48,808 nt of DNA. Source: Legionella nagasakiensis. Lineage in GTDB: Bacteria > Pseudomonadota > Gammaproteobacteria > Legionellales > Legionellaceae. The DNA lies in assembly GCF_900639915.1 (NCBI RefSeq), contig NZ_CAAAID010000017.1:1-48808 (forward strand). The letters run 5' to 3'. Positions within the stretch are counted from its first letter, which is position 1; every line of letters begins with the position of its first letter. Under the pieces are notes generated by a model that worked only from the letters and a program-made list of their open reading frames with translations, searched no databases and was not told where the DNA came from. This document shows, one piece after another, positions 24,656 through 33,313 of the stretch. The translations under genes and the position numbers were made by a program.

Positions 24656-25912
24656 TTAAATATTATTTGACGCTGTCATTAAAAAGAAATAAACCGCTCC
24701 CCCAATACCTAACATTCCGGTTAGAAATAGGCTCATGATAAAAGCGAAACGGTTGTGGGCTATTATCCAAATCAGACCAAATTTAGAAATAAAACTTGCT
24801 GTAACGACGATGGCTAATAATTGGGTGCTTTCTGATAAAGAAAGGCTTTTTTCATTGTAAAGTAGTGCAATGGCGTAAGCCATCCCATGAATTTCAAATA
24901 AGCCAGTGATAAAAGCAGTCAGGGGCAATGCTTGTGGTCCAATGTATTGTTTTGTTGCAGCAACGAAGAGTAAGATGCCCATAATTAATAAACCAAGTTT
25001 GATAATGGCTTTAATATCTAGGGGGTTAGGATAGGTTATTTTGATTTTATGTTCACCATTATGGTGCATAAAAATCCAGGAAAATAGTCCGCCAAAAAGA
25101 ATAGCGGCAAGAATTGGCCAGATGATGTATTGTAGTAATCTTGGTGCAACAACAAAAAGCACAATTATAAAGCCTAATAGCGTTGCAATGGTTGCAAAAA
25201 CACCTGCAATAACGGCTGAAAAACTGCTTTGCTTTTGCTTGCGTTTTGCGTGGGAGAGTGATGCAAATACAGCAGTAGAGGAGACCAGACCACCAAAAAA
25301 ACCAATTAAAATCATGCCCAGATGTTCACCAAAAAGACGAATACCAATATAGCCTCCGAATTGCAAGCTTGCTAGGATAAGTAAAATAATCCCGAAGTTT
25401 TGTGGATTAAACAGCTGCCATGGATCAATCATTCGATTGGGCAGAAATGAAATAATACTTAAAGAGATAATGAGAATGGTAATCGCTGCTTCTATTTCTT
25501 TTGTTGTTATTTTTTCTTTGGCAAAACGATGCAAACTGCGTCGCCCATAAAGAATAATTAATACGGTGGTTGCAATGCAAATGGCTAATAGCACCTGATG
25601 TAAGATTAAATAACCCAGCATGAATACGGTTGCTGCTGCCATTTCAGTTGTAATACCAATCATTTTGCTTGCTTGGCGGCTTCGGGTTGCTCGCAGATAG
25701 CTGAGTAGTATTGCAGTAAAAACAAATAAACTTAGCGAAAAAGTCAAACTATAATCATTAATTTTTGCTGCCAGCGTGCCTAAGAGAGCAAACAATATAA
25801 AAGTACGCATACCAAGGGCTTTGGTGCTTTCGATATGACTGCGTTCCCGCTCTATTCCGATCAGTAAACCAATCATGAAAGAAAGTAGGAAAGGCTGTAT
25901 GGCTGCAAGCAT
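24656..25912 (-). CDS. MgtC/SapB-family protein with C-terminal DUF4010 domain
   Basis: The 418-aa membrane protein has an MgtC/SapB N-terminus (LLSFMIGLLIGIERERSHIE, ALGMRTFILFALLGTLAA) and a DUF4010-type C-terminal half (GFFGGLVSSTAVFASLSHAKR, FITGLFEIHGMAYAIALLYN). About twelve helices are visible. MgtC proteins help survival in low Mg and inside macrophages, but these long DUF4010 forms are a distinct branch of unknown role. Adjacent to mgtE on the same strand, 190 bases upstream of its start, it may share regulation by Mg or envelope stress. Confidence 0.85.
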   Translation of the reverse strand: MLAAIQPFLLSFMIGLLIGIERERSHIESTKALGMRTFILFALLGTLAAKINDYSLTFSLSLFVFTAILLSYLRATRSRQASKMIGITTEMAAATVFMLGYLILHQVLLAICIATTVLIILYGRRSLHRFAKEKITTKEIEAAITILIISLSIISFLPNRMIDPWQLFNPQNFGIILLILASLQFGGYIGIRLFGEHLGMILIGFFGGLVSSTAVFASLSHAKRKQKQSSFSAVIAGVFATIATLLGFIIVLFVVAPRLLQYIIWPILAAILFGGLFSWIFMHHNGEHKIKITYPNPLDIKAIIKLGLLIMGILLFVAATKQYIGPQALPLTAFITGLFEIHGMAYAIALLYNEKSLSLSESTQLLAIVVTASFISKFGLIWIIAHNRFAFIMSLFLTGMLGIGGAVYFFLMTASNNI

Positions 25913-25985
25913 GGTGATTGGCTCCTAATCGTGTCTTCCATATTATGGTATTTGCAAGTTTCAATATACAAGCACACATTGATAA

Positions 25986-26002
25986 TCACGTTTTTAACGT
26001 GA
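25986..26002. other. Hairpin in the divergent region before the baeRF3-like gene
   Basis: TCACGTT (25986-25992) pairs with AACGTGA (25996-26002) across three T. It lies 98 bases before the gene and may be an operator or a weak terminator. Evidence is symmetry only. Confidence 0.3.
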
Positions 26003-26100
26003 GTTTGTTATCTCATCGGTCATCTGCCCAACGTTTTTTGCTTGTAAGCTGTTCTATACTTTTAGTTATTAGGAGATTTTTCCATTGGAAGGAGAAGAAC

Positions 26101-27249
26101 ATGAATTCATTAATAGAGGATTATCCAGAGCAGTTTTTTAATAACGATGAGACACCTTGTATTTCTCTTTACCAACCTACTCATCGTACTCGCCCTGAAA
26201 AAGAACAAGACATTATTCGTTTCAAAAATCTGCTTAAATCTATTGAAAAATCATTGCAGCAAAAATACCCAGAAAAAAAAATCGAATCTCTGTTGAAGCC
26301 ATTTCAAACATTAATGGCTGATCATGAATTTTGGAATTATACGCTGGATGGCATGGCCATTTTAGCGACACCAAGCTCATTTCGAGTGTATACTTTGCCG
26401 CGAGCGGTGGTGGAACTTGCAGTAGTAGCCAATAATTTTCATATTAAACCACTCATACGCCTGATGCAAACAGCGGAACGTTATCAAATTCTTGCTTTAA
26501 GCCGTGAACGAGTTAAATTGTTTGAAGGCAATCGTGATGGACTTGAAGAAGTCAAGCTGGCTAAAGAAGTTCCGGATACGATCATCAAGGCACTAGGTTC
26601 TGAATTGACTGAGCCCCATTTAAAAGTTGCCAGTTATGGTAAAGGAACAGCAGGGCCTGCCATGTATCATGGACATGGGGCCAGAAAAGACGATGTCGAT
26701 TTGGATGAAGAACGATTCTTTCGTCACGTCGATGAGGCCATCTTAAAGCATCATTCTCGAACTGCAAAATTACCTCTGATTCTTGCAGCCTTGCCAGAAT
26801 ATCATCATTTATTTCATAAAATAAGTGAAAATCCTTACTTGCTTGCTGATGGTATTAAACTTAATCCGGATGATGCATCACTGGATGAATTACGAGAGCG
26901 CGCCTGGAAGTTGGTTGAACCGCATTATCTGAGGCGATTAGATGAAATTATAAATAAATTTTCAAAAGCCGATTCTAAGAATCTTGGTTCAGATGATCTA
27001 GAAAAGATCGCTAAGGCGGCTGTTGCAGGACGAGTATCTACCGTACTGATTGATGCAGATAAGCGAATCCCAGGGCAAATAAATCACGATTCTGGTGAGG
27101 TAACATTAAATAAACTGTTGAATCCAGAGACCGATGATTTACTGGATGATATCAGTGAGCTGGTTTTGAAAACGCATGGCGATGTCTTAATTGTGCCAAG
27201 CAATAAGATGCCTACGCAAACAGGGATTGCCGCCATTTATCGTTTTTAA
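26101..27249 (+). CDS. Bacterial archaeo-eukaryotic release-factor family protein (baeRF3-like)
   Basis: The 382-aa protein resembles the bacterial eRF1-like (baeRF) proteins, most like family 3. It has an N-terminal segment with CISLYQPTHRTRPEKEQDIIRFKNLL (over positions about 19-44), a middle strand pattern FRVYTLPRAVVELAVVAN and RYQILALSRERVKLFEGNRD, and a Pelota/eRF1-like C-terminal end GDVLIVPSNKMPTQTGIAAIYRF. These are thought to act on ribosomes or in stress. ATG 26101 is chosen for GGAGAAG before it; a frame from 25918 has non-family residues. Confidence 0.8.
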   Translation: MNSLIEDYPEQFFNNDETPCISLYQPTHRTRPEKEQDIIRFKNLLKSIEKSLQQKYPEKKIESLLKPFQTLMADHEFWNYTLDGMAILATPSSFRVYTLPRAVVELAVVANNFHIKPLIRLMQTAERYQILALSRERVKLFEGNRDGLEEVKLAKEVPDTIIKALGSELTEPHLKVASYGKGTAGPAMYHGHGARKDDVDLDEERFFRHVDEAILKHHSRTAKLPLILAALPEYHHLFHKISENPYLLADGIKLNPDDASLDELRERAWKLVEPHYLRRLDEIINKFSKADSKNLGSDDLEKIAKAAVAGRVSTVLIDADKRIPGQINHDSGEVTLNKLLNPETDDLLDDISELVLKTHGDVLIVPSNKMPTQTGIAAIYRF

Positions 27250-27263
27250 TCTGGAATGTAGAC

Positions 27264-27689
27264 ATGCTTCAGAGAAAAAATAGTCCAAAACGGTGGTATG
27301 GTTATTTACCGCACGTCTTTATGTTGATTTATTTTGTGGGTTTTTATTTATTTGCATGGGCGGAAAAACCACCGAATTCTAATGCTGAAGAGATACAGTC
27401 GTCTACCAGTACAATGCCTGAAGTGTCACATCACGTTGAAATTAAGCCTTCAGCGCGTGATGAAGAGATTCGTCAGCGAATCGAAAGCATCTTGATTGCA
27501 ACGACTTGGTATGAAGAAACTCAGGTGAAAGTAAATGACGGTGTGGTCTTTCTGCAAGGAAAAGCAAAGACTGAAGCGCATAAAAAATGGGCTGAAAATT
27601 TGGCGCGTAATACACAGGGTGTCGTTGCTGTTGTTAACGAGATTAAAATCGTCGGTCATACCTCTTGGTATTTCCAGCAAATTATGTGA
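27264..27689 (+). CDS. Membrane-anchored BON-domain protein
   Basis: The 141-aa protein has one N-terminal helix (about 13-31), a polar linker, and one BON domain (DEEIRQRIESILIATTWYEE, VNDGVVFLQGKAKTEAHKKWA, VVAVVNEIKIV). BON domains bind phospholipid and occur in envelope-stress proteins and in some MscS-type channels. It ends shortly after the BON domain at YFQQIM, with no channel domain downstream in this frame, so it may be a shortened channel N-terminus or a complete single-domain protein. It follows the baeRF3-like gene by 14 bases. Confidence 0.8.
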   Translation: MLQRKNSPKRWYGYLPHVFMLIYFVGFYLFAWAEKPPNSNAEEIQSSTSTMPEVSHHVEIKPSARDEEIRQRIESILIATTWYEETQVKVNDGVVFLQGKAKTEAHKKWAENLARNTQGVVAVVNEIKIVGHTSWYFQQIM

Positions 27690-27697
27690 ATTAGTTC

Positions 27698-27946
27698 TTA
27701 ATGACGACCTGGCTGTTCTGTCTGATATTTATGCAATAGTCGTTCAACGTCTGCAATATAGGTTCGTCCATTATCTTTTGCTTGCATATTTTCTGCTTCA
27801 GCAATTTGTCTTAAGTTAATATCGTCTAGCCAATTAGTTAATAATTTTATTTTCTCTGCAACCGATAAGGTTCTATCTTGTTCAACTTCAATTGGTTTTT
27901 TATAATAATTAAGTGGATTAGCAATTTTATCCTGAGTCGTGTTCAT
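27698..27946 (-). CDS. Small conserved-looking hypothetical protein
   Basis: The 82-aa soluble protein has IKLLTNWLDDINLRQIAEAE and ADVERLLHKYQTE helical segments and no signal or membrane helix. AGGGAA precedes ATG by 6 bases. No family is recognised. It is convergent with the BON gene, 8 bases away, and upstream of DUF502-family genes on its strand. The good ribosome site and balanced composition support it as real. Confidence 0.6.
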   Translation of the reverse strand: MNTTQDKIANPLNYYKKPIEVEQDRTLSVAEKIKLLTNWLDDINLRQIAEAENMQAKDNGRTYIADVERLLHKYQTEQPGRH

Positions 27947-28016
27947 TTTGTTCCCTTATTCCGATTATTCCTATATTAATTTTAGTCGATCATGAGGATT
28001 TGTTAACAAAAAATGA

Positions 28017-28604
28017 TTAGGATTCAATGCCGGCCATAAAAGACCATTTCAGTGCTTTTTTTGCTGTTAAATCCACGGGTGTTACAGCGGTTTTAGGAAC
28101 GTAAACGGTAAATCCCCCGATTTGATAACTCATTGGGATGTATATGGAAATCAAAGACTCATCGCCAATGCCTGCGGGTGATTTATCAAAATCAGTGCGG
28201 GTGACAATGCCAAGCATCTTAAGATTTAAATGCTCAAGATGAACCATAACGACTTCTTCATTTTCAGGCTTCGTCGGTGAAGTCAAATATTTGATGATGG
28301 ATTGCAGTGACTCATAGAGTTCGCCAAGAATGGGTAATTTGCCTATAAATTTATTTAATACGTGGTTCAAATGTTGAGTGATATACACCTGAAGCAAGAG
28401 GCCCATGACAAAAACGATGATTAAAGCGGTTAATAACCCCATTCCGGGAAAATAATAGGAGCCTAAAATGGCTTTTAAAAATTGACTGAATGTTGCTTCG
28501 ATGCTTCCTAATAGCCACCAAAGAAAATAAAATGTTAAATATAAGGGTAATAAAGTAAAGAGTCCTTTCCAGAAAATGGATGAAATTTTGCCGTTCAAGT
28601 GCAT
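28017..28604 (-). CDS. DUF502 family membrane protein
   Basis: The 195-aa protein has two N-terminal membrane helices (FWKGLFTLLPLYLTFYFLWW and GMGLLTALIIVFVMGLLL) and a soluble C-terminal domain with SIYIPMSYQIGGFTVYVPKT, which is the conserved DUF502 end (PTTPNPTSGFxxxVP type in many members). Its function is unknown; some members link to envelope or COV-like processes. AAGGAGG is 5 bases before ATG. Confidence 0.85.
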   Translation of the reverse strand: MHLNGKISSIFWKGLFTLLPLYLTFYFLWWLLGSIEATFSQFLKAILGSYYFPGMGLLTALIIVFVMGLLLQVYITQHLNHVLNKFIGKLPILGELYESLQSIIKYLTSPTKPENEEVVMVHLEHLNLKMLGIVTRTDFDKSPAGIGDESLISIYIPMSYQIGGFTVYVPKTAVTPVDLTAKKALKWSFMAGIES

Positions 28605-28704
28605 GTTTACCTCCTTTTTGTTGTTTTTTGTAGTCGGACAATCACTTTAAAAACCTTATTTCACATGATTGTAGTGGAAAACTCTCTGGCTCCTAAGGAA
28701 TGTT

Positions 28705-29130
28705 ATGACTTTTGTCGTGGATGCTCGAATTTTATCGACTTGTTTTAAGCTCAGTGATTGGCCATTGTCGCAGGTGTTTTTAAAAAATAATGCTGAATTT
28801 CCCTGGCTTATTCTGGTTCCCCGTGTGGAAAATATACAGGACATTGACCAATTACCACAACAACAGCGTTATGTACTTATGGATGAAATCAATGAACTTT
28901 CGGCCATTGTCCGTGCATATTTTAAACCGGATAAACTAAATATGGGCGCCTTGGGAAATCTTGTTCCGCAATTACATGTTCATGTGATTGCTCGTTTTGT
29001 GAATGATAAACTATGGCCTCATGGTATTTGGCAAGTTTCACAACCTAATAAAGAATATGCCGCAGACAAGTGCAATGAGTTGATTCGAGAGCTCAAGAAG
29101 CGGCTTAATGCTTCATTTGTATTCCGCTAA
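28705..29130 (+). CDS. HIT domain protein
   Basis: The 141-aa protein is a histidine-triad hydrolase with QLHVHVIARF (HxHxH-type, H-V-H-V in the core) and a preceding LGNLVPQLHVH. FPWLILVPRVENIQD and KLWPHGIWQ match the usual ends. It hydrolyses nucleotide phosphoramidates or dinucleoside polyphosphates; the exact substrate is unknown. AAGGAAT precedes ATG. Its 3' end overlaps by 18 bases the convergent glutamate-synthase-like gene. Confidence 0.92.
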   Translation: MTFVVDARILSTCFKLSDWPLSQVFLKNNAEFPWLILVPRVENIQDIDQLPQQQRYVLMDEINELSAIVRAYFKPDKLNMGALGNLVPQLHVHVIARFVNDKLWPHGIWQVSQPNKEYAADKCNELIRELKKRLNASFVFR

Positions 29131-30636
29131 AGGCTCTTGATCGGGAAAAATTTCAGCCAGTGAAACAGAAAAGCCATCTTCTCTCACAATCCTTGCATGC
29201 TTACGCTGTAATTGTCTAGGCTCATCTACGCCGCAAGAATGACATAGAATAGCGACTTCATGCGCCATATTATTTGCATAATGATAGACGCGTTCTGCTT
29301 TATCACTAGGAACAAGACCACGTTGCAGACGGGGATTATGAGTGGTTATGCCGGTAGGGCACGTGTTATTGTGGCATTTCATCGCTTGTATGCAGCCTAG
29401 AGCCAGCATGAATCCACGCGCCGAATTGACAAAATCAGCCCCTGCACAAAGCGCCCATGTGACATCGGCCGGGGTGATTAACTTTCCACTGGCAATGACT
29501 TTGATGCGTTCACGTAAATTATAAAGAGTCAAAATATCAACCAGACGGGGAAGCGATTCTTGAATAGGGATGCCCATATAGTCCATGAGGCCTTGTGGGG
29601 ATGCCCCAGTGCCGCCGTCAGCACTATCCAGGGTAATAAAATCAGGTGCATGGTCGATTCCACGTTTGTGAATGCTAAGACAAAGATCATGAACCCACTC
29701 ATAACTACCCAACACAAATTTGCATCCTACTGGTTTGCCAGTAATGTGGCGAATATGTTCAATAATATCAAGTAGTTCCTCTACATTACTGATGTCGATA
29801 TGGCGATTTGGACTGATAGAATCTGTATGAATTGGAATGCCCCGGATTTCTGAAATTTCTTTTGTTACTTTAATCGCAGGCAGGATACCGCCTTTTCCTG
29901 GTTTTGCTCCTTGGCTTAATTTTATTTCAAACATTTTGATGGCATTTTCATTAGCCAATTTCTGCAGGCGTTCGTCTGAAAGATAACCGTTTGCATCGCG
30001 AAAACCGTATTTTGCTGTACCAATCTGGGCAATCACATCGCAACCATATTCCAAATGGTAAGGAGAAATGCCTCCTTCGCCGGTATTTAACCAACAGCCA
30101 GCCATTTTCGCTCCTTTGCCCAGAGCTAGAATAGCTGGTTTGGAAATGGCGCCGTAGCTCATGGCAGAAATATTAAAAATATGCGAGGATGTGTAAGGTT
30201 GCTCGCATTTGGGGCCAATGGTTAAGGGACGTATCGTGGCTTTATCTCTGGCAAGTGGAGGAAAGGGGGCGCTGACAAAATAAACCGTACCGGTATTATG
30301 TAATGGCCGCGTTGAGCCAAAACCAATGGTTGTATCGACGTTTTTAGAGGCGCGATAAACCCAACTGCGCTCGGCGCGATTAAATGGTAACTCTTCGCGA
30401 TCTCCAGCAAAGAAATACTGCCGTAAATACTCACCTAAATATTCACCAAGATAACGAAAATGACCAATCAAAGGGAAGTTGCGCAAAATCGCATGTTTTT
30501 TCTGGATTCTATCCCAAACATATAACCCCACTAGAAATACAATTAAACTTATGCTGAAGACAAGCCAGAGCAGTTCATCGATTTCCCAGGCACGAAGTAA
30601 AAAAAGGTCCTTAGGGCTCAGCGCAATTTTATCCAC
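29113..30636 (-). CDS. FMN-binding glutamate synthase family protein
   Basis: The 507-aa protein is like the central-FMN part of GltB but with an N-terminal membrane helix (about 19-41). It has SYGAISKPAILALGKGAK, NTGEGGISPYHLEYGCDVIAQ, LSQGAKPGKGGILPAIKVT, DSADGGTGASPQGLMDYMG and a cysteine cluster near CHNNTCPTGITTHNP. No glutaminase domain is present. It may use an unknown electron carrier. GTG 30636 has AAGGAAA upstream and is the chosen start. These stand-alone members are widespread and uncharacterised. Confidence 0.9.
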   Translation of the reverse strand: MDKIALSPKDLFLLRAWEIDELLWLVFSISLIVFLVGLYVWDRIQKKHAILRNFPLIGHFRYLGEYLGEYLRQYFFAGDREELPFNRAERSWVYRASKNVDTTIGFGSTRPLHNTGTVYFVSAPFPPLARDKATIRPLTIGPKCEQPYTSSHIFNISAMSYGAISKPAILALGKGAKMAGCWLNTGEGGISPYHLEYGCDVIAQIGTAKYGFRDANGYLSDERLQKLANENAIKMFEIKLSQGAKPGKGGILPAIKVTKEISEIRGIPIHTDSISPNRHIDISNVEELLDIIEHIRHITGKPVGCKFVLGSYEWVHDLCLSIHKRGIDHAPDFITLDSADGGTGASPQGLMDYMGIPIQESLPRLVDILTLYNLRERIKVIASGKLITPADVTWALCAGADFVNSARGFMLALGCIQAMKCHNNTCPTGITTHNPRLQRGLVPSDKAERVYHYANNMAHEVAILCHSCGVDEPRQLQRKHARIVREDGFSVSLAEIFPDQEPLAEYK

Positions 30637-30783
30637 GGTATTTCCTTATGACGGAATTATTTTTACCGCAATCATAACGTGTGCTTTCCTATAAATTCCA
30701 TACCTTCCTGCTTTTGATTTTAAAAACGGTTTCAATGCAGTGGTATATACTTATAATAAGCAGATTATAAAGAGGGCATCGTT

Positions 30784-31347
30784 ATGGCATCCAATACATC
30801 CTTAGCGAATCATTTGTTGATTGCAATGCCCTCCTTGCGTGACCCAAATTTTAAGAGGGCAGTTATTTATGTCTGTGAACATCATGTTCAAGGCACTGTT
30901 GGCCTGATTATAAATCGTCCTATGGAATATCCTATGAGTATGGTGTTTGATCAGTTGCATATTGAGCCAAGGCATATTGAACGGAATAATATGCCATTAT
31001 TATTTGGTGGGCCAATCCAGCCGGATAGAGGATTTGTTATTCATCGTCCCTTTGGTGAATGGCGGTCAAGTCTGGCTTTGCGCGATGACGTGACGGTGAC
31101 GACTTCAAATGATATTATTCGCGCTATTGCTGATGATCACGGCCCTAAAGATGTGCTGGTTACGTTAGGTTATGTGGGTTGGAGTGAAAATCAATTGGAA
31201 CAGGAAATGCTTGACAACGTTTGGCTGGTTTGTCCTTATACGCCTGAATTGTTGTATGAAGTCCCTTTTGAAGATCGTTGGGAATATGCTGGCTTAAGCA
31301 TTGGAGTAAACATGAATCAATTAACTTCCAGTGCCGGTCATGCGTGA
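30784..31347 (+). CDS. algH: YqgE/AlgH (UPF0301) family protein
   Basis: The 187-aa protein matches AlgH: NHLLIAMPSLRDPNFKRAVI, CEHHVQGTVGLIINRPM, LLFGGPIQPDRGFVIHRP and LGYVGWSENQLEQEML. The function is not settled; in pseudomonads it affects alginate and regulation. It precedes ruvX, as in many gammaproteobacteria (yqgE-yqgF-pyrB order), overlapping it by 8 bases. TATAAT at 30752-30757 may be its -10 box. Confidence 0.93.
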   Translation: MASNTSLANHLLIAMPSLRDPNFKRAVIYVCEHHVQGTVGLIINRPMEYPMSMVFDQLHIEPRHIERNNMPLLFGGPIQPDRGFVIHRPFGEWRSSLALRDDVTVTTSNDIIRAIADDHGPKDVLVTLGYVGWSENQLEQEMLDNVWLVCPYTPELLYEVPFEDRWEYAGLSIGVNMNQLTSSAGHA

Positions 31348-31771
31348 AGGCGTTTTCTTAGGGTTTGATTTTGGATATAAACGAATTGGTGTAGCGGTTG
31401 GCCAGCGGCTGACTGCTAGCGCATCTCCATTGATTACCCTGGAGGCAAAACAAGGGGTTCCTGACTGGGATAGCATTCAAAAACTGATAAACGACTGGCG
31501 CCCTGCCGGCCTTATTGTTGGTTTGCCAACGACGCTCAACGATGGCAAGCTTTACACCACAAAAGCCAGTAAGACATTTGCATCTGAGCTTAGAGAGCGT
31601 TTTTCTCTTCCAGTCTATCTCGTCGATGAACGTTTATCCACAGTAGAAGCTCGCGCGCATTTATTTGCACAAGGAGGATATCGTAAAATTAAACAAGCAG
31701 AAATTGATAGCATTGCAGCCTGTATTATTCTAGAACAATGGTTACAGCATCCAGACGTTCAAAATAACTGA
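31340..31771 (+). CDS. ruvX: Holliday junction resolvase-like RuvX (YqgF)
   Basis: The 143-aa RNase-H-fold protein has LGFDFGYKRIGVAVGQ with the catalytic Asp, IVGLPTTLNDGKLYTTK and YLVDERLSTVEARAHLF. It acts in 16S rRNA 5' processing and/or on Holliday junctions. ATG 31340 lies within the end of algH; a GTG at 31331 in the same frame is less likely. No ribosome site is visible, which fits coupling to algH. The product is normal in length. Confidence 0.93.
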   Translation: MREGVFLGFDFGYKRIGVAVGQRLTASASPLITLEAKQGVPDWDSIQKLINDWRPAGLIVGLPTTLNDGKLYTTKASKTFASELRERFSLPVYLVDERLSTVEARAHLFAQGGYRKIKQAEIDSIAACIILEQWLQHPDVQNN

Positions 31772-31872
31772 ATTAGCTTCAAATAATGAGTTTTCTTTAG
31801 TGACTCGCTTTTAAGGGATATTACATTATAAAATACGTATCAACGTGCTTGTTGCAATGAGGTATTATAAAC

Positions 31873-32769
31873 ATGAGACATTTTCTGCAAATCAGTCAGT
31901 TATCCCGGCAAGAGGCAGACCGATTGATAGAACGTGCTCTGATATTGAAAAATCATGCCAATTTTCCTGCTTATTCTCAATTCACGGTGGCTAATCTTTT
32001 CTATGAAAACAGCACCCGCACACGCGTCAGTTTTGAACTTGCCGCCAAAAAATTAAGGATGTCTGTCATTAATTTGGATTTACAAAGCTCTTCAGAAAAG
32101 AAAGGTGAAACCATTGGAGATACGATAAAAACACTTACTGCCATGGGGATCTCATTTCTCGTAATTCGTCATTCAGAAGATGGTTTGCCACAATTATTGG
32201 CAGCACAGTGTAATGATGTGGTGCAAATCATCAATGCAGGCGATGGCAAGCATGCTCATCCCAGCCAGGCCCTGTTGGACATGATGACCATTATGGAGAC
32301 TAAACCTCATCTCAGTCAGTTAAAGATTGCCGTTGTCGGTGATATCCGTCATTCGCGTGTGGCTAATTCCATGCAAGCGTTATGTGCTTTGATGGGGGTT
32401 GGCGAATTGATTTTTGTCGCTCCCGATATCTGGCAACCGGAATCGGTTGCTTTCGGCCAGATTACTTCTTCTTTACGGGATGGTATAAAAGAAGCTGATG
32501 TGGTGATGTGTTTGCGTGTGCAACGAGAGCGTTTATTGGCCTCAGAGCATCTTGACGTGGAGACTTATCGTCGTGATTATGCCTTGACGAAGGAGGTGTT
32601 AGCCTATGCCAAACCAGATGCGGTCGTGATGCATCCAGGCCCCATGAACCGTGGTATAGAAATCGACAATGATGTGGCGGATGGGCTTCAATCGGTTATC
32701 TTGCGGCAAGTACATAATGGCGTGTTCATGCGCATGGCTATTTTTGACTTATTATGTAAAGCGGCTTAG
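31873..32769 (+). CDS. pyrB: Aspartate carbamoyltransferase catalytic subunit
   Basis: The 298-aa enzyme makes carbamoyl-aspartate in pyrimidine synthesis. It has FYENSTRTRVSFELAAKKL for carbamoyl phosphate, GDGKHAHPSQALLDMMTI, VGDIRHSRVANSM, MCLRVQRER and VMHPGPMNRGIEI. No PyrI regulatory subunit or PyrC-like chain follows. ATG 31873 has GAGG about 10 bases upstream. TATAAA-like hexamers near 31827 may belong to the promoter. It follows ruvX by about 100 bases. Confidence 0.94.
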   Translation: MRHFLQISQLSRQEADRLIERALILKNHANFPAYSQFTVANLFYENSTRTRVSFELAAKKLRMSVINLDLQSSSEKKGETIGDTIKTLTAMGISFLVIRHSEDGLPQLLAAQCNDVVQIINAGDGKHAHPSQALLDMMTIMETKPHLSQLKIAVVGDIRHSRVANSMQALCALMGVGELIFVAPDIWQPESVAFGQITSSLRDGIKEADVVMCLRVQRERLLASEHLDVETYRRDYALTKEVLAYAKPDAVVMHPGPMNRGIEIDNDVADGLQSVILRQVHNGVFMRMAIFDLLCKAA

Positions 32770-32854
32770 TTTGAGCTGCCGCAGCTATGTTATATTAAAA
32801 TGGTTTGTCTCAAGCTTCGTAGTAAACAGAAGTGTTTTCGTCAGGGAAGCGCCT

Positions 32855-33205
32855 TTACTCCCCCCATCTATCAAGGTTTCCAAAATAACTCCCAGGGATA
32901 TAACCGCCGCCAGCCACTTCTGTCAGATCAGTAAGCGCCACCTTTCCCTTTTTGCCAGTAATCAGTGGGAATGGAATGACATTTACTGGCAATTGCATAG
33001 CTTCTTCTTTGCTTGCAACCACTTGAAAACAAAGACCTGGCTGCAGTTTGATGCCTTCTTTTTCTAATACTTCTGTTGGCTTCTCTTTTAATCGTTGCTT
33101 GAATCGTTCATCCTTTTGAATTTTTTGATAAATGCGTTGTACTAATACATCCAGCTCCTCTTGAGGCATAGCAAATATATCTTCATAGTTCATTGCTTTC
33201 TTCAT
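32855..33205 (-). CDS. NHLP-type (nitrile-hydratase-like leader) RiPP precursor peptide
   Basis: The 116-aa peptide has a nitrile hydratase alpha-like leader (RFKQRLKEKPTEVLEKEGI, then GLCFQVVASKEEAMQLPVNV), the last leader part LTDLTEVAGG, and a Gly-Gly cleavage site at 99-100. The remaining 16 residues (101-116) read GYIPGSYFGNLDRWGE and would be the core. Precursors of this type are exported by C39-peptidase ABC transporters after modification. No modification or export gene is adjacent, so it is an orphan. ATG 33205 has AAAGGTG upstream. Confidence 0.78.
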   Translation of the reverse strand: MKKAMNYEDIFAMPQEELDVLVQRIYQKIQKDERFKQRLKEKPTEVLEKEGIKLQPGLCFQVVASKEEAMQLPVNVIPFPLITGKKGKVALTDLTEVAGGGYIPGSYFGNLDRWGE

Positions 33206-33313
33206 TATGGCACCTTTATTAACGTAATAAAGAAACTCATTCGTTACTTAATTATATTATAAATAAAAAATAATGTTCTTTTTGACCGATATATAATCAT
33301 TATTTGGATTTAT

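Noticed and set aside
25918-26100. N-terminal extension of the baeRF3-like protein
   Set aside because: No ribosome site, residues unlike the family, and a strong site exists before ATG 26101.
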